NCBI GenBank assembly: GCA_900230115.1
Contig: LT907983.1
Location: forward strand, 372,001 to 436,000
DNA from: Spirosomataceae bacterium TFI 002
Lineage (GTDB): Bacteria; Bacteroidota; Bacteroidia; Cytophagales; Spirosomataceae
DNA: 64,000 bases
Reading direction: 5' to 3'
Part shown: positions 34,901-43,097 of the stretch, one piece after another
How the letters are laid out: each line of letters begins with the position of its first letter
Position numbering within the stretch: the stretch's first letter is position 1
The notes under the pieces: model-generated
Seen by the model: only the letters and a program-made list of their open reading frames with translations
Told to the model about the DNA's origin: nothing
The model's database searches: none
Translations under genes and position numbers: made by a program

Positions 34901-35160
34901 CAAACTCCACCAGAAGCTGTTCCAACATAAATAATGTCTGGATTTGCCCATACAGCGTCTATGGAAGTTACTCTTCCAGACATCGTTCCTGGCCCGATGC
35001 TTCTAAACTTTAGATCTTTGAATAAGGCCATGTCCAATTTGTTGTTGCTAGCTGTGATACTAGTCGCTTGAACTACCTTTTTGCTTTTCTTTTGGGCAAA
35101 AGAAATGGAAGTAATAAATAGTGTTGCAAACACTAAAACTGCAAGTGAACGTAATTTCAT
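31945..35160 (-). CDS. VPS10/sortilin-like Asp-box propeller protein (paralogue A)
   Basis: This 1071-residue exported protein has a signal peptide (cleavage near SISFAQ-K). From about residue 50 to 760 it has many Asp-box repeats of the form S-x-D-G-G-x-T-W: W-K-T-E-N-G-G-T-T-W, F-K-S-M-D-G-G-K-T-W, Y-K-T-T-N-G-G-E-T-W and others. These build one or two large beta-propellers like those of sortilin and sialidases, but the sialidase catalytic set is not evident. A beta-sandwich-like stretch follows, and the last ~150 residues are helical, possibly coiled coil. Its paralogue at 37607 shares the whole layout. A TonB receptor lies between them. Surface binding of a peptide or ligand is possible, but the function is not established. 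Confidence 0.88.
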   Translation of the reverse strand: MKLRSLAVLVFATLFITSISFAQKKSKKVVQATSITASNNKLDMALFKDLKFRSIGPGTMSGRVTSIDAVWANPDIIYVGTASGGVWKTENGGTTWESIFDKNPIINIGAVAIQQSNPAVIWAGTGEGNPRNSINLGAGIFKSMDGGKTWKSMGLEKTVIIHRILIDPNNPNVVYVGATGNPFASHQERGVYKTTNGGETWERILFTNENSGVGDFVMDPTNPNKLLVNMWEHKRTPYDFKSGGAGSGMYLTYDGGKNWKKLTDKNGLPKGDLGRMGFAIAPSDPNIIYALVESDKNALYKSFDGGEKWEKITDDEDIANNRPFYFFDLAVDPQNENRVYNIYQMISLSEDGGKNFKVIVPYSGVHPDHHAFWIHPQDPSFIINGNDGGVAISRDRAKKWQYCESIPVGQFYHINVDNEIPYNVYGGLQDNGSWKGPSYTWKTGGIRNQYWEVVLFGDGFDVVPDPSDNRYGWAMSQGGNLARYDVLTGASEFLKPTHPDPKMRLRFNWNAAIAHDKGTGALYFGSQFIHKSMDKGYTWEIISPDLTTNNKEQIKASDNSGGLTMDITSAENHNSILTIAPSTLDKNVIWVGTDDGNVQVTRDGGKTWQEVSSKMAGLPDEAWIPQIRASTYNAGEAFVVANNYRNGGAFIPYVYRTKNYGLSWERMVDESKVTGYALSVIQDPVEPNLIFVGTEQGLFMSLDNGISFNRYEHGFPPASSMDLAIQERESDLVVATFGRGIYVLDNIKPLRDFAKNNALKNTKLKVFAANDAYLAEIKDAPGIMFGGDGMYEGDNRRTGSLIRYYAAPKGNKNPKDSTTFTYTDSLIAKIYDATGLHIRTLKQKVDTVGFHTLYWGLNEKGNRYPGSKKPKPSDSENGGMDVLPGIYKVVVKMDSTSDSTMVTVKADPRKSFDLVGETKKREIVKRLYKSTDKLVQATDRLEESKITVENLIAQLKTSEDKGLDTLMKASKAMLDSLKSTNEIVMGKKFKRQGYGRPFQITAPGEISEASRYVRSKSKIGAAEMLLVENAEAETEKTIEKVNAFYETQWASYRKLIESMKVPVFKDYEKIE

Positions 35161-35229
35161 TTCAAAATAGGGTTATGGGTTCTTGATAACACAAGGTCTT
35201 AATAAATCTCGATTTGATGCATTCAAGAT

Positions 35230-37401
35230 TTAAAACTTTTTTCTAATTGTAAAAAGGAAATTTCTTCCTGGAGCAGAAATCCCTGAGGCAAAGTTCCTGT
35301 AGTTTTTATCCAATATATTTTCCAAACTGAATTGTAAAGTCCAATCTTTACTAATAGAATAAGAGGTTCTAGTATTTAAAGTCCACCAGCTAGGAGACCC
35401 ATCTACAGTTGCATATTGGACATTGTCCTCCCCGTTGGGACTGTAATCCTCTAACCTTTTCCATCCATTATACATTGCAAAAAGCTCCATTTCAAATTTG
35501 TTTTCTTGAAAGTGCAGACTGGTTTTTCCGTACATTGGAGGAATGTGATCTAAGGGCGTACCATCATCCAGTTTTCCAATAGTTTTGCTAAGCGTAGAGG
35601 ATAGGTTTAATTCTTTGTTGAATTTATAATCCAATTTCACATTCCATCCATGTACAGTAGCTCTTGCTTGATTTTGCATAGCAACAACTCTGCTTTCTAC
35701 CCCTTGAAATATAAAAGTTCCAGATCCATTTATTGTAAAGTCACTTACAACGATTGCGTTTCTTAAAAATGTATAAAAATACACCCCTTCCAAGCTCAAT
35801 TTCCTTGCAAATTCATGCTTGAGTCCAAATTCTATATTGTAAGTATACTCAGGATTCAGGTTTGGATTGGGAACAATTAGCGTACCCGCAGCAGAGTCAA
35901 ACACTTTTGCAAGGTCATCAATATTGGGGGTTCTAAATCCTGAACTCACCAGCGTTTTTAATCGAGTTGAGTTTGAGGGTAAGTAAATGAGCCCCATATT
36001 ACCTGAGAATGCGGTATTCTTTTGCTCCGCATTGTTTCCTTCATAAGGGAAGAAATCTTTATTCTTGAAAGTCGCATTCAAATCCGCATAATTAAATCGT
36101 ACGCCACCATTCCAAAGCACTTTTGGATTAAGTTTGATATGATCATTCAAATAAACAGAATATGCACTCGTTTTGCTGCCTCCATCTGGATATCGTGTTT
36201 GTGCAGGAATCTCTGCTGACATCGCATCCTGAATGTTATTAGTAAAAGCATGAGATGAAACATTATTCTCCAGTAATTCAATTCCGTATTGAATGCTATG
36301 TCTCTTAAGATGTTTTTGAAAATCCGCATTTAAGCCAAGAACATTAACATCTTCGTTTTGGGTTGTCCTAATGTAATTGAATGCCTTTCTTGAAATCCTA
36401 CTTTCGGCAAAGTATTGGATTGAACCTATCACACTTGCCTTGTCATAAAGTTTAGTTCGTGGTAAATCAATACTGTAAGAACCAAGCAAACGGACTTCAG
36501 GGCCATATAACCATTCTGAGAAACGTAGATTTCCAGTAGCATTCTTATCTGTTAACCTGTCATATCTCGGCACACTTGAACTCATGGATACCTGAAGATT
36601 TAGGCGATGGCTAATAGAACCAGTTTGAAGTTTTACTTTTTGCAAAAAATCGTATTGATTATAGCCACTCGGGCTTTGAAGATAAGGATCAGGATTTGGT
36701 AATACCACATCCACCCCTCCTTGATATTTCATATAGTTTTCCTTCAAACCAAAGCCTTCAAATCCTTTCTTAAAGTTTTTCCCCATCATAAGATCTCCAA
36801 ATTGAGAAACGGAAACACTACTTAAAAAGGCAATATTTTCGAGGCCATAATTAAGGTCAAAGTGGGCTGTTTTTTCATTATTTACCGATCCATATCGAAC
36901 AAAAGCATTGGCATTAAATTCCTCAAATTGAGCTTCCTTTGTACGAAAGTGCAATACTCCTCCAAGGGCATCGGAACCAAAATTCACAGAACTTGGCCCT
37001 ATCACAACTTCCACTCTTTCCAAAATATTTTGGTCTATACGTAGTACATTTTGCAAGTGACCTCCACGAAAAATTGCATTATTCATGCGAACACCGTCCA
37101 CTACCACCAATACTTTGTTTGCCTCAAATCCGCGTAATACAGGACTTCCTCCACCAGCTTGACTTTTTTGCACAAAAACCTCCCCTGATTGTTCTAAAAG
37201 GGACGCTGAATTTCCAGTATTTTGAAACGAAATTTGCTTTTTACCAATGATCGTAATCTCCTGAGGCGATTCTTTTTTGAGTTGCTCGAATCTAGAGCCA
37301 GAAACAACAATATCCTCCAGAGAAATGGTTGAATCAATTTGAGCATAAATTGCTGAAGAGTTTAAAATGGTGAAAACCAAAAAACTTAAAAGTAGCCTCA
37401 T
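35230..37401 (-). CDS. TonB-dependent receptor, haem/haemoglobin-type
   Basis: This 723-residue outer-membrane protein has a signal peptide (cleavage near IYAQ-I). The plug domain (roughly 25-155) begins with L-E-D-I-V-V-S-G-S-R, the TonB box region, and has P-V-L-R-G-F-E-A-N-K-V-L-V-V-V-D-G-V-R-M-N. A barrel of about 22 strands follows, ending in a normal N-F-L-F-T-I-R-K-K-F. There is no N-terminal carboxypeptidase-like domain, so it is not a SusC protein. The plug pattern is nearest to the haemoglobin/transferrin receptor group. The ligand could be haem, an iron carrier or something else. It is 69 bp upstream of paralogue A and divergent from paralogue B. Confidence 0.92.
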   Translation of the reverse strand: MRLLLSFLVFTILNSSAIYAQIDSTISLEDIVVSGSRFEQLKKESPQEITIIGKKQISFQNTGNSASLLEQSGEVFVQKSQAGGGSPVLRGFEANKVLVVVDGVRMNNAIFRGGHLQNVLRIDQNILERVEVVIGPSSVNFGSDALGGVLHFRTKEAQFEEFNANAFVRYGSVNNEKTAHFDLNYGLENIAFLSSVSVSQFGDLMMGKNFKKGFEGFGLKENYMKYQGGVDVVLPNPDPYLQSPSGYNQYDFLQKVKLQTGSISHRLNLQVSMSSSVPRYDRLTDKNATGNLRFSEWLYGPEVRLLGSYSIDLPRTKLYDKASVIGSIQYFAESRISRKAFNYIRTTQNEDVNVLGLNADFQKHLKRHSIQYGIELLENNVSSHAFTNNIQDAMSAEIPAQTRYPDGGSKTSAYSVYLNDHIKLNPKVLWNGGVRFNYADLNATFKNKDFFPYEGNNAEQKNTAFSGNMGLIYLPSNSTRLKTLVSSGFRTPNIDDLAKVFDSAAGTLIVPNPNLNPEYTYNIEFGLKHEFARKLSLEGVYFYTFLRNAIVVSDFTINGSGTFIFQGVESRVVAMQNQARATVHGWNVKLDYKFNKELNLSSTLSKTIGKLDDGTPLDHIPPMYGKTSLHFQENKFEMELFAMYNGWKRLEDYSPNGEDNVQYATVDGSPSWWTLNTRTSYSISKDWTLQFSLENILDKNYRNFASGISAPGRNFLFTIRKKF

Positions 37402-37606
37402 ATAAAAGAAGTGCTGTAGATTTGAAAACTCAAATTGAATAAAACTTGGATAACAAGCGGCAATAATACCTCATTTACTCCAAAAAAGCACGTAGGACAA
37501 AACCTTAATTGCCATTTTCCAAGATATATTTAACTTGTACAATCTTTTGAAAAGCAAACACGTAATCAAGCTTAAATAAAAGCTCAACCGAACAAACTAA
37601 AACTCA

Positions 37607-40600
37607 ATGAAACTAAAGTTAACCATATCACTATGCCTTTGTCTTCTTGTATTTTTTGAAAGCTACGGTCAACGAGATAAATCTGTCAAAAAGAGTGTAA
37701 GTGAAAATATAAACTCAAAGAATAATTCGCTGGAAAAACTCTATAAAGGAAAGGAATGGAGAAATATAGGTCCGTACCGAGGTGGTAGATCCCTCGCCGT
37801 TGCAGGACATAAAGATCAACCTTTTACTTACTATTTTGGTGCCGTAGGTGGTGGAGTTTGGAAAACTACCGATGCTGGAACCAACTGGGATTACATCAGT
37901 GACAGCACTTTTAAATCTAGTTCAGTAGGAGCAATTGCTGTTGCTCCTTCGGACCCAAATGTGGTCTACGTGGGAATGGGTGAAGCTGATATGCGAAGCA
38001 ATATCAGTTTTGGAGATGGAATGTATAAGTCCCTCGATGCTGGTAAAACTTGGAAATTTATAGGATTACCCAAAGCAGATGCCATCGCAACTGTAGAAGT
38101 TCACCCAAAAGACGCCAATATTGTTTACGTCGCAGCGGTAGGAAACCCATTTGCACCAAATAAAGAGCGAGGTGTTTTTAGATCTAAAGATGGCGGAGCT
38201 ACTTGGGATCATATTTTGGCAAAAGACGACAGTACAGGTGCTTATCATGTTCGCATAGACCCAAATAATCCACGAGTTATTTATGCTACCATGTGGCAAG
38301 CCAATAGAAATGGGCATAGCATGAGTAGCGGTGGTAAAAACTGTGGATTGTTCAAATCTACAGATGGAGGTGACACTTGGGTTTCGCTCAGTGAAAATCC
38401 TGGAATGCCAAAGGGGCTTCTAGGGAAAATTGGAATTGCGGTTTCTCCAGCAAACTCTAACAGACTTTATGCATTAATAGAAAATGAAAATGGTGGTTTG
38501 TACACTTCATACGATGCGGGAGAAACTTGGAAGTTGGTCAATAATGACAAGAATCTGTGGCAGCGTCCTTGGTACTACATGAATTTACAAGCTGATCCGC
38601 TCAACGAAGAAGGGGTAATTATCTTAAATGTAAATGCATTTAAATCTACAGATGGTGGCAAAACTGTGAAAAGAATCAGCGTGCACCATGGAGATACACA
38701 CGATATATGGATCAATCCAAATAACTCAGCAAACTACATCATTGGTGACGACGGCGGTGCTGAAGTTACATTTAATGATGGAGCAACTTTTTCAGAGTTG
38801 GATATTCCTACTGCTCAGTTTTATCATGTGCACGTAGACAATGAATTTCCGTATAATATTTATGGCTCACAACAAGATAACTCTACCATCAAAATCGCCA
38901 GTAGAACTGATGGGTATAGTATTGGAGACAAAGATTGGATTTCGGTTGCTGGAGGAGAGTCTGGATACATTGCGATAGACCCCTTAAATCCAAAAATAAC
39001 CTATGGTGGTTCTTACGACGGTTACATGACTAAACATGATCAGTCCACCAATCAGGAACAAAACATCATGGTTTATCCCGAAAACAACATGGGACACACA
39101 TCTGCCCAGAAGAAATATAGATTTCAATGGACCTTCCCTATTGTGTTTTCTCCGCACGACAATACTCGTTTGTATTGTACTTCTCAATATGTGCATGTGA
39201 CACATGATGGAGGACATTCTTGGGAAATTATAAGTCCTGACCTTACTCGCAATGACCCAAAAACAACTGGAAATACAGGTGGGCCCATTACATTAGATCA
39301 AACTGGGGCTGAGATTTATGCCACTATTTATACCCTTTCGGAATCAACATTAGAAAAAGGAAACATTTGGGTGGGTAGTGACGACGGATACATTCATGTG
39401 ACCAAAGACAATGGCAAGAACTGGGAAAATATGTCGATCCCAACAAGTGAACTTGGCGATTTTGCGATGATTTCTATCATTCACACTTCGGAGCACGAAA
39501 AAGGGAAAGCTTATGTGGCAGCAACGAGATATATGTTTGGTGATCGCAAACCTTATCTTTTCAAAACCAGCGATTACGGTAAAACTTGGACAAATATTAG
39601 CAAAGGAATTCCTGCAGATGAGTATACAAGAGTACTAAGAGAAGACCCAAACAAACCCGGCTTGCTTTACACAGGAACAGAAAGAGGAATTTATGTTTCT
39701 TTCAATGATGGCGAAACTTGGACTCCATTAAGTATGAATTTACCCAATACTTCAATTCGTGATTTACAAGTACAAAAACGTGAAAAAGATTTGGTAGTAG
39801 CTACCCACGGTTTGTCTTTTTGGGTGCTTGATGACCTAACACCTTTGTATGAAATCAAGGACAAGAAAATTGACTTGAGCACAAAAGAACACCTTTTTAA
39901 ACCTCGTCATGCCTATAGAATGGGGGGAGGAAGTAGCAGCCGAAGAAGTGGTGGATCAGTAGGAACCAATGCAGAGAATGGAGTTTTGGTAAATTACTAT
40001 TTCGCTGAAAAGCCTACTGAGGAGCTCAAGTTGCATTTCATTAGCATGTCAAATGACACTATCATCACTTATTCAAGCAAAAAAGACCTCAAAGGTGAGC
40101 CTTTCAAAGTGAGCAAGGACTTTTATGTAGATGATGAAAAAACAAAACCAATGGCACTTCCTGCCAAAGAAGGGTTCAACCATTTTGTTTGGAATATGCG
40201 ATATGCAGATGCCACAGAAATTAAAGGTGAAAAATCACCAATGTGGGCTGGTGGATTAACAGGACCAAAAGTTATTCCCGGATTTTACAAAATGAGCTTG
40301 ATGGCTGGAGACAGACTCATCAAAGAAGAAAGATTTGAAATCATCAAAGATCCAAGAGTAAAAACGAGCCTTTCGGACTTGAAAGAACAAGAAAGTCTTT
40401 TGCTGAAAATACACGCCAAACTAGATGAATCTCACAAAAATATCAACCAGATTCGTTCCATAAGATCTTCCGTAAATACTTACATGAAAGGCGTGAAAGA
40501 CAGTACTTTAGTGAAAAACTTTGAGACTCTTACCACACCAATGCTTAAAAAACTGGACGAACTTGAAACCTCTTTGGTTCAAAATAAGGCAAAAGCAGTG

Positions 40601-40831
40601 CAAGACTTGCTGGCCTACCCTATCCGATTAAATGATAAAATGGCTGGCCTAGCAAATGTGGTTGAAAGTGCCGAAACGAAACCAACAGCTGGTTCTTATC
40701 TTGTTTTTGAAGACCTCAAAACCAAGATAGAAGCAACATCCGCAAGCTTGAAAGAAATCGTATCGAAAGAAGTACCAGCTTTCAACCAAATGGTGAAGGA
40801 GAATCAGTTACCGGCGATTAATTTGGAGTAA
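37607..40831 (+). CDS. VPS10/sortilin-like Asp-box propeller protein (paralogue B)
   Basis: This 1074-residue exported protein (signal peptide, cleavage near ESYGQ-R) is a paralogue of the gene at 31945. Asp-box repeats are visible throughout: W-K-T-T-D-A-G-T-N-W, Y-K-S-L-D-A-G-K-T-W, F-R-S-K-D-G-G-A-T-W, F-K-S-T-D-G-G-D-T-W. The linker near residue 775 is Gly/Ser/Arg-rich (G-G-G-S-S-S-R-R-S-G-G-S). A beta-rich stretch and a helical C-terminal ~150 residues follow, as in paralogue A. The ATG at 37607 opens the leader. It is divergent from the TonB receptor with a 205-bp shared promoter region. A hairpin with a T-run follows the stop. Function unknown. Confidence 0.88.
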   Translation: MKLKLTISLCLCLLVFFESYGQRDKSVKKSVSENINSKNNSLEKLYKGKEWRNIGPYRGGRSLAVAGHKDQPFTYYFGAVGGGVWKTTDAGTNWDYISDSTFKSSSVGAIAVAPSDPNVVYVGMGEADMRSNISFGDGMYKSLDAGKTWKFIGLPKADAIATVEVHPKDANIVYVAAVGNPFAPNKERGVFRSKDGGATWDHILAKDDSTGAYHVRIDPNNPRVIYATMWQANRNGHSMSSGGKNCGLFKSTDGGDTWVSLSENPGMPKGLLGKIGIAVSPANSNRLYALIENENGGLYTSYDAGETWKLVNNDKNLWQRPWYYMNLQADPLNEEGVIILNVNAFKSTDGGKTVKRISVHHGDTHDIWINPNNSANYIIGDDGGAEVTFNDGATFSELDIPTAQFYHVHVDNEFPYNIYGSQQDNSTIKIASRTDGYSIGDKDWISVAGGESGYIAIDPLNPKITYGGSYDGYMTKHDQSTNQEQNIMVYPENNMGHTSAQKKYRFQWTFPIVFSPHDNTRLYCTSQYVHVTHDGGHSWEIISPDLTRNDPKTTGNTGGPITLDQTGAEIYATIYTLSESTLEKGNIWVGSDDGYIHVTKDNGKNWENMSIPTSELGDFAMISIIHTSEHEKGKAYVAATRYMFGDRKPYLFKTSDYGKTWTNISKGIPADEYTRVLREDPNKPGLLYTGTERGIYVSFNDGETWTPLSMNLPNTSIRDLQVQKREKDLVVATHGLSFWVLDDLTPLYEIKDKKIDLSTKEHLFKPRHAYRMGGGSSSRRSGGSVGTNAENGVLVNYYFAEKPTEELKLHFISMSNDTIITYSSKKDLKGEPFKVSKDFYVDDEKTKPMALPAKEGFNHFVWNMRYADATEIKGEKSPMWAGGLTGPKVIPGFYKMSLMAGDRLIKEERFEIIKDPRVKTSLSDLKEQESLLLKIHAKLDESHKNINQIRSIRSSVNTYMKGVKDSTLVKNFETLTTPMLKKLDELETSLVQNKAKAVQDLLAYPIRLNDKMAGLANVVESAETKPTAGSYLVFEDLKTKIEATSASLKEIVSKEVPAFNQMVKENQLPAINLE

Positions 40832-40852
40832 TTCAAGACATTATTAAGCGAG

Positions 40853-40897
40853 AGACTGGAAGTTCAGTATTGTTTATCGAGCTTTTGGTCTTTTTTT
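40853..40897 (+). terminator. Intrinsic terminator after paralogue B
   Basis: AGACTGGAAG pairs with CTTTTGGTCT over 10 positions, three of them G-U. The loop is long (19 nt). Seven Ts follow (40891-40897). It starts 22 bp after the stop. Confidence 0.5.
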
Positions 40898-40913
40898 ATA
40901 TTTAGACAACTGA

Positions 40914-40935
40914 GAAGACGCAAGGTTCGCAAAGC
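40914..40935 (+). repeat. Decayed CGCAAGG/CGCAAAG string
   Basis: GAAGACGCAAGGTTCGCAAAG, in a spacer, resembles the dispersed CGCAAAGAC-type strings elsewhere in the window. Confidence 0.35.
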
Positions 40936-41088
40936 CTGTTCTCAACAAAGAACCTTAGCATGCTTTGAATGAGGTTATGCCATTTAAATAATTCGTATTC
41001 TGTTTAAAACTGACCACGTCTGACTATGGTCCGACGATACATTTGATTGAAATTCGTTAAAGTGAACAGTTCTCGAACAAAAAAATCG

Positions 41089-41132
41089 ACTCCAAAACTC
41101 CAATCCTCCAAAACTCACAAATTCAAACTCCG
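41089..41132 (-). repeat. Purine-rich GGAGTTTTGGAG repeat
   Basis: The minus strand immediately downstream of the 215-aa gene's stop reads as GGAGTTTTGGAGG, then GGAGTTTTGGAG, then TCG. This is the same kind and position (just 3' of a minus-strand stop) as the stretch at 31889-31940. Confidence 0.4.
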
Positions 41133-41133
41133 C

Positions 41134-41781
41134 TTACCGCTTCGCCCAAATCTCATGTATAGGGTCGCCTTTGCTGCTTAGGCCAGTGTGGTGCCATTCG
41201 TTGTTGATTAGTTCATAGTCGAAGCTTAGGACTGCTCCTACCCTGCTGTTGTCTTTGGAGAAATATTGGATGGTTTCTATATATTTCCCGTTTCGGGCGG
41301 TGTAAAGTCCACCTCCACTACCTGAGAATTTCATATCTGCCACATCGTAGGCAATCCATAGGAAATAGCCATCAAACAAGATTTTTAGTGTTTTACGTGA
41401 GCTATCTTCTCCCCTTCGTGTAGATTCTTTACCATTCACCACTCTTCCACTGAAAAGCCAATTATTTTCCATTTCTTGATCTGCAAGGCTCACTTTTTTC
41501 CAATCTTTGGACATTTTCAAAGCCAAATCCTTTTTTTCATCCATCTCAAAATTGGAATTGAACTCCAGTTTTACATTAAAAAACTTCCCCTTCTTTTCTA
41601 CAAAACCTCCCCTCGTAAGTACAAACGTTGCAGGATTAGACTGAAAAATGGTTTCTACCAAATAGTTGTCTGTCAAGATGATGCGGTGAGTGTTGGCTTC
41701 TTGGTCTGTAAATTCAAAAACTTGAGCTTGTAAGCCAAAAGAGAAAATCGAACACAGGAGTATGAGAGTTATTTGCTTCAT
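41134..41781 (-). CDS. Hypothetical exported protein, 215 aa
   Basis: The ATG at 41779-41781 opens a good signal peptide (MKQITLILLCSIFSFGLQAQ). In-frame upstream ATGs would place 20 polar residues first and are rejected. The mature protein is beta-rich: F-E-F-T-D, A-T-F-V-L-T-R-G-G-F, W-L-F-S-G-R-V-V-N-G, L-K-I-L-F-D-G-Y-F-L-W-I-A-Y. The I-L-F-D-G-Y-F-L-W and final H-H-T-G-L-S-S-K-G-D-P patterns recur in Bacteroidota exported proteins of unknown role. It is probably periplasmic with a lipocalin-like barrel. No catalytic motif was seen. Confidence 0.7.
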   Translation of the reverse strand: MKQITLILLCSIFSFGLQAQVFEFTDQEANTHRIILTDNYLVETIFQSNPATFVLTRGGFVEKKGKFFNVKLEFNSNFEMDEKKDLALKMSKDWKKVSLADQEMENNWLFSGRVVNGKESTRRGEDSSRKTLKILFDGYFLWIAYDVADMKFSGSGGGLYTARNGKYIETIQYFSKDNSRVGAVLSFDYELINNEWHHTGLSSKGDPIHEIWAKR

Positions 41782-41827
41782 TTTTGAGACTTTTGGAATA
41801 AAATTAAGCTTTATTTTCATATCGGCG

Positions 41828-41835
41828 TACTTTTG
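41828..41835 (+). promoter_or_regulatory. Candidate -7 element for the helicase gene
   Basis: TACTTTTG matches TAnnTTTG exactly, 20 bp before the helicase ATG at 41856. No TTTG element lies at the usual 17-23 bp upstream spacing. Confidence 0.3.
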
Positions 41836-41855
41836 CATCAAGCAAAACGAAAATC

Positions 41856-42989
41856 ATGTCTTTTAACAACTTAGGCCTCTCCTCCCCACTTTTAGCAATC
41901 ATTGAAAAACAAGGCTATACCAAAGCCTACCCAATTCAATTGGAAGCTATTCCTGCGATATTGCAAAGAAAAGATGTGCTTGGTGCTGCTCAAACTGGTT
42001 CGGGTAAAACAGCAGGGTTCGTCTTGCCTATCTTGGAGCTTTTGCAAAGAAAAAAGGCAGATAGAAAATTACATGTAAGGGTATCGATTCTTGTTCCCAC
42101 AAGAGAGCTTGCTTTACAAATCTCAGAAGTAGTTACGCTGTTTTCAGAAGACCTTCCCAATAAAGTAAAGAACCTTGCTGTTTTTGGTGGAGTACCTTTG
42201 GATCAGCAAATGAAGCAACTCAAAGGCACCGAAATCCTAATTGCAACTCCAGGAAGGCTGCTGGACATGGTTGGTACAAACTCCATTCATCTAGGAAAGG
42301 TAGAAATACTTGTACTTGACGAGGCAGACAAAATGCTAGAAATGAATTTTGAGGAGGAAATGAACGATATCCTTCGCTTGATTCCAAAAGCAAGACAAAA
42401 CATCCTTTTCTCGGCAACCCTAAATCCGAAACTTGATCGATTAAAGGAAAAATCACTTAGCAATCCAGTAGTTATTCAAATAGAAGCAGAAGAAAAAAAC
42501 ATTGACCTTATTGAGCAAAAAGCCTATATGCTTTCGCTAGAGCAAAAAGGCCCTGCACTGCGAAAACTCATTGAAGAAAATGAGATGCAACAAGTACTTG
42601 TTTTTGCTTCGTCCATAAGAACAGCAGACAACATTGCCAATAAGCTCAATAAGCATGGCATAAAAGCAGCAGCCTTGCACAGCAAGAAGACACAAAGTGC
42701 AAGAATGCAGGCTTTGAAGGACTTTAAAAATGGAAATATACAAGTACTCACAGCTACAGACTTGGCTTCTAGAGGTATTGATATTCAGTTTTTGCCATTT
42801 GTGGTGAACTACGAACTACCTCGCTCACCTAAAGATTATGTACATAGGATTGGGAGAACCGGAAGAGCCGAAAGCCCAGGAACAGCAATCAGTCTTATAA
42901 CTATGGAGGAGGAACACCACTTTTATATCATCCAAAAGAAAATGGGCAAGCGAGTAGAGAAGATCGATTGGAGGGACGAGAGTTTTTGA
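41856..42989 (+). CDS. DEAD-box RNA helicase, RhlE-like
   Basis: This 377-residue helicase has a complete motif set: the Q motif (F-N-N-L-G-L, then Y-P-I-Q), A-Q-T-G-S-G-K-T (45-52), P-T-R-E-L-A, T-P-G-R-L, D-E-A-D near 155, S-A-T near 190, A-T-D-L-A-S-R-G-I-D-I, and H-R-I-G-R-T-G-R near 334. It ends soon after the core, with no basic or RNA-binding C-terminal extension, so it is a short RhlE-type protein. It would remodel RNA in the cytosol, in ribosome assembly, mRNA decay or cold response. The neighbouring genes give no further hint. Confidence 0.95.
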   Translation: MSFNNLGLSSPLLAIIEKQGYTKAYPIQLEAIPAILQRKDVLGAAQTGSGKTAGFVLPILELLQRKKADRKLHVRVSILVPTRELALQISEVVTLFSEDLPNKVKNLAVFGGVPLDQQMKQLKGTEILIATPGRLLDMVGTNSIHLGKVEILVLDEADKMLEMNFEEEMNDILRLIPKARQNILFSATLNPKLDRLKEKSLSNPVVIQIEAEEKNIDLIEQKAYMLSLEQKGPALRKLIEENEMQQVLVFASSIRTADNIANKLNKHGIKAAALHSKKTQSARMQALKDFKNGNIQVLTATDLASRGIDIQFLPFVVNYELPRSPKDYVHRIGRTGRAESPGTAISLITMEEEHHFYIIQKKMGKRVEKIDWRDESF

Positions 42990-43008
42990 TTTCTCATTCC
43001 TCGATTTT

Positions 43009-43093
43009 GGCAACACGGATTGGGCGGAACTTTTTGATAAATGCTGATTTCAAATCCGTTATTATCCGTTCAATCTTTGAAATCCGTATTGCC
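43009..43093. repeat. Inverted repeat with internal ATCCGT copies
   Basis: GGCAACACGGATT (43009-43021) and AATCCGTATTGCC (43081-43093) are inverted with one mismatch in 13. Between them lie two more ATCCGTT copies (AATCCGTTATTATCCGTT). The repeat fills the space between the convergent helicase and peptidase-barrel genes. It could fold into a bidirectional terminator or be a remnant of a dispersed element. Confidence 0.6.
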
Positions 43094-43097
43094 ATTC

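Larger units (their letters stand above)
40832..41133. other. 302-bp convergent intergenic region
   Basis: It lies between the stops of paralogue B and the 215-aa minus-strand gene. It contains the terminator at 40853-40897, a decayed CGCAAGG/CGCAAAG string at 40914-40935, and a purine-rich (minus-strand) repeat at 41089-41132. No coding frame was seen. Confidence 0.55.
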
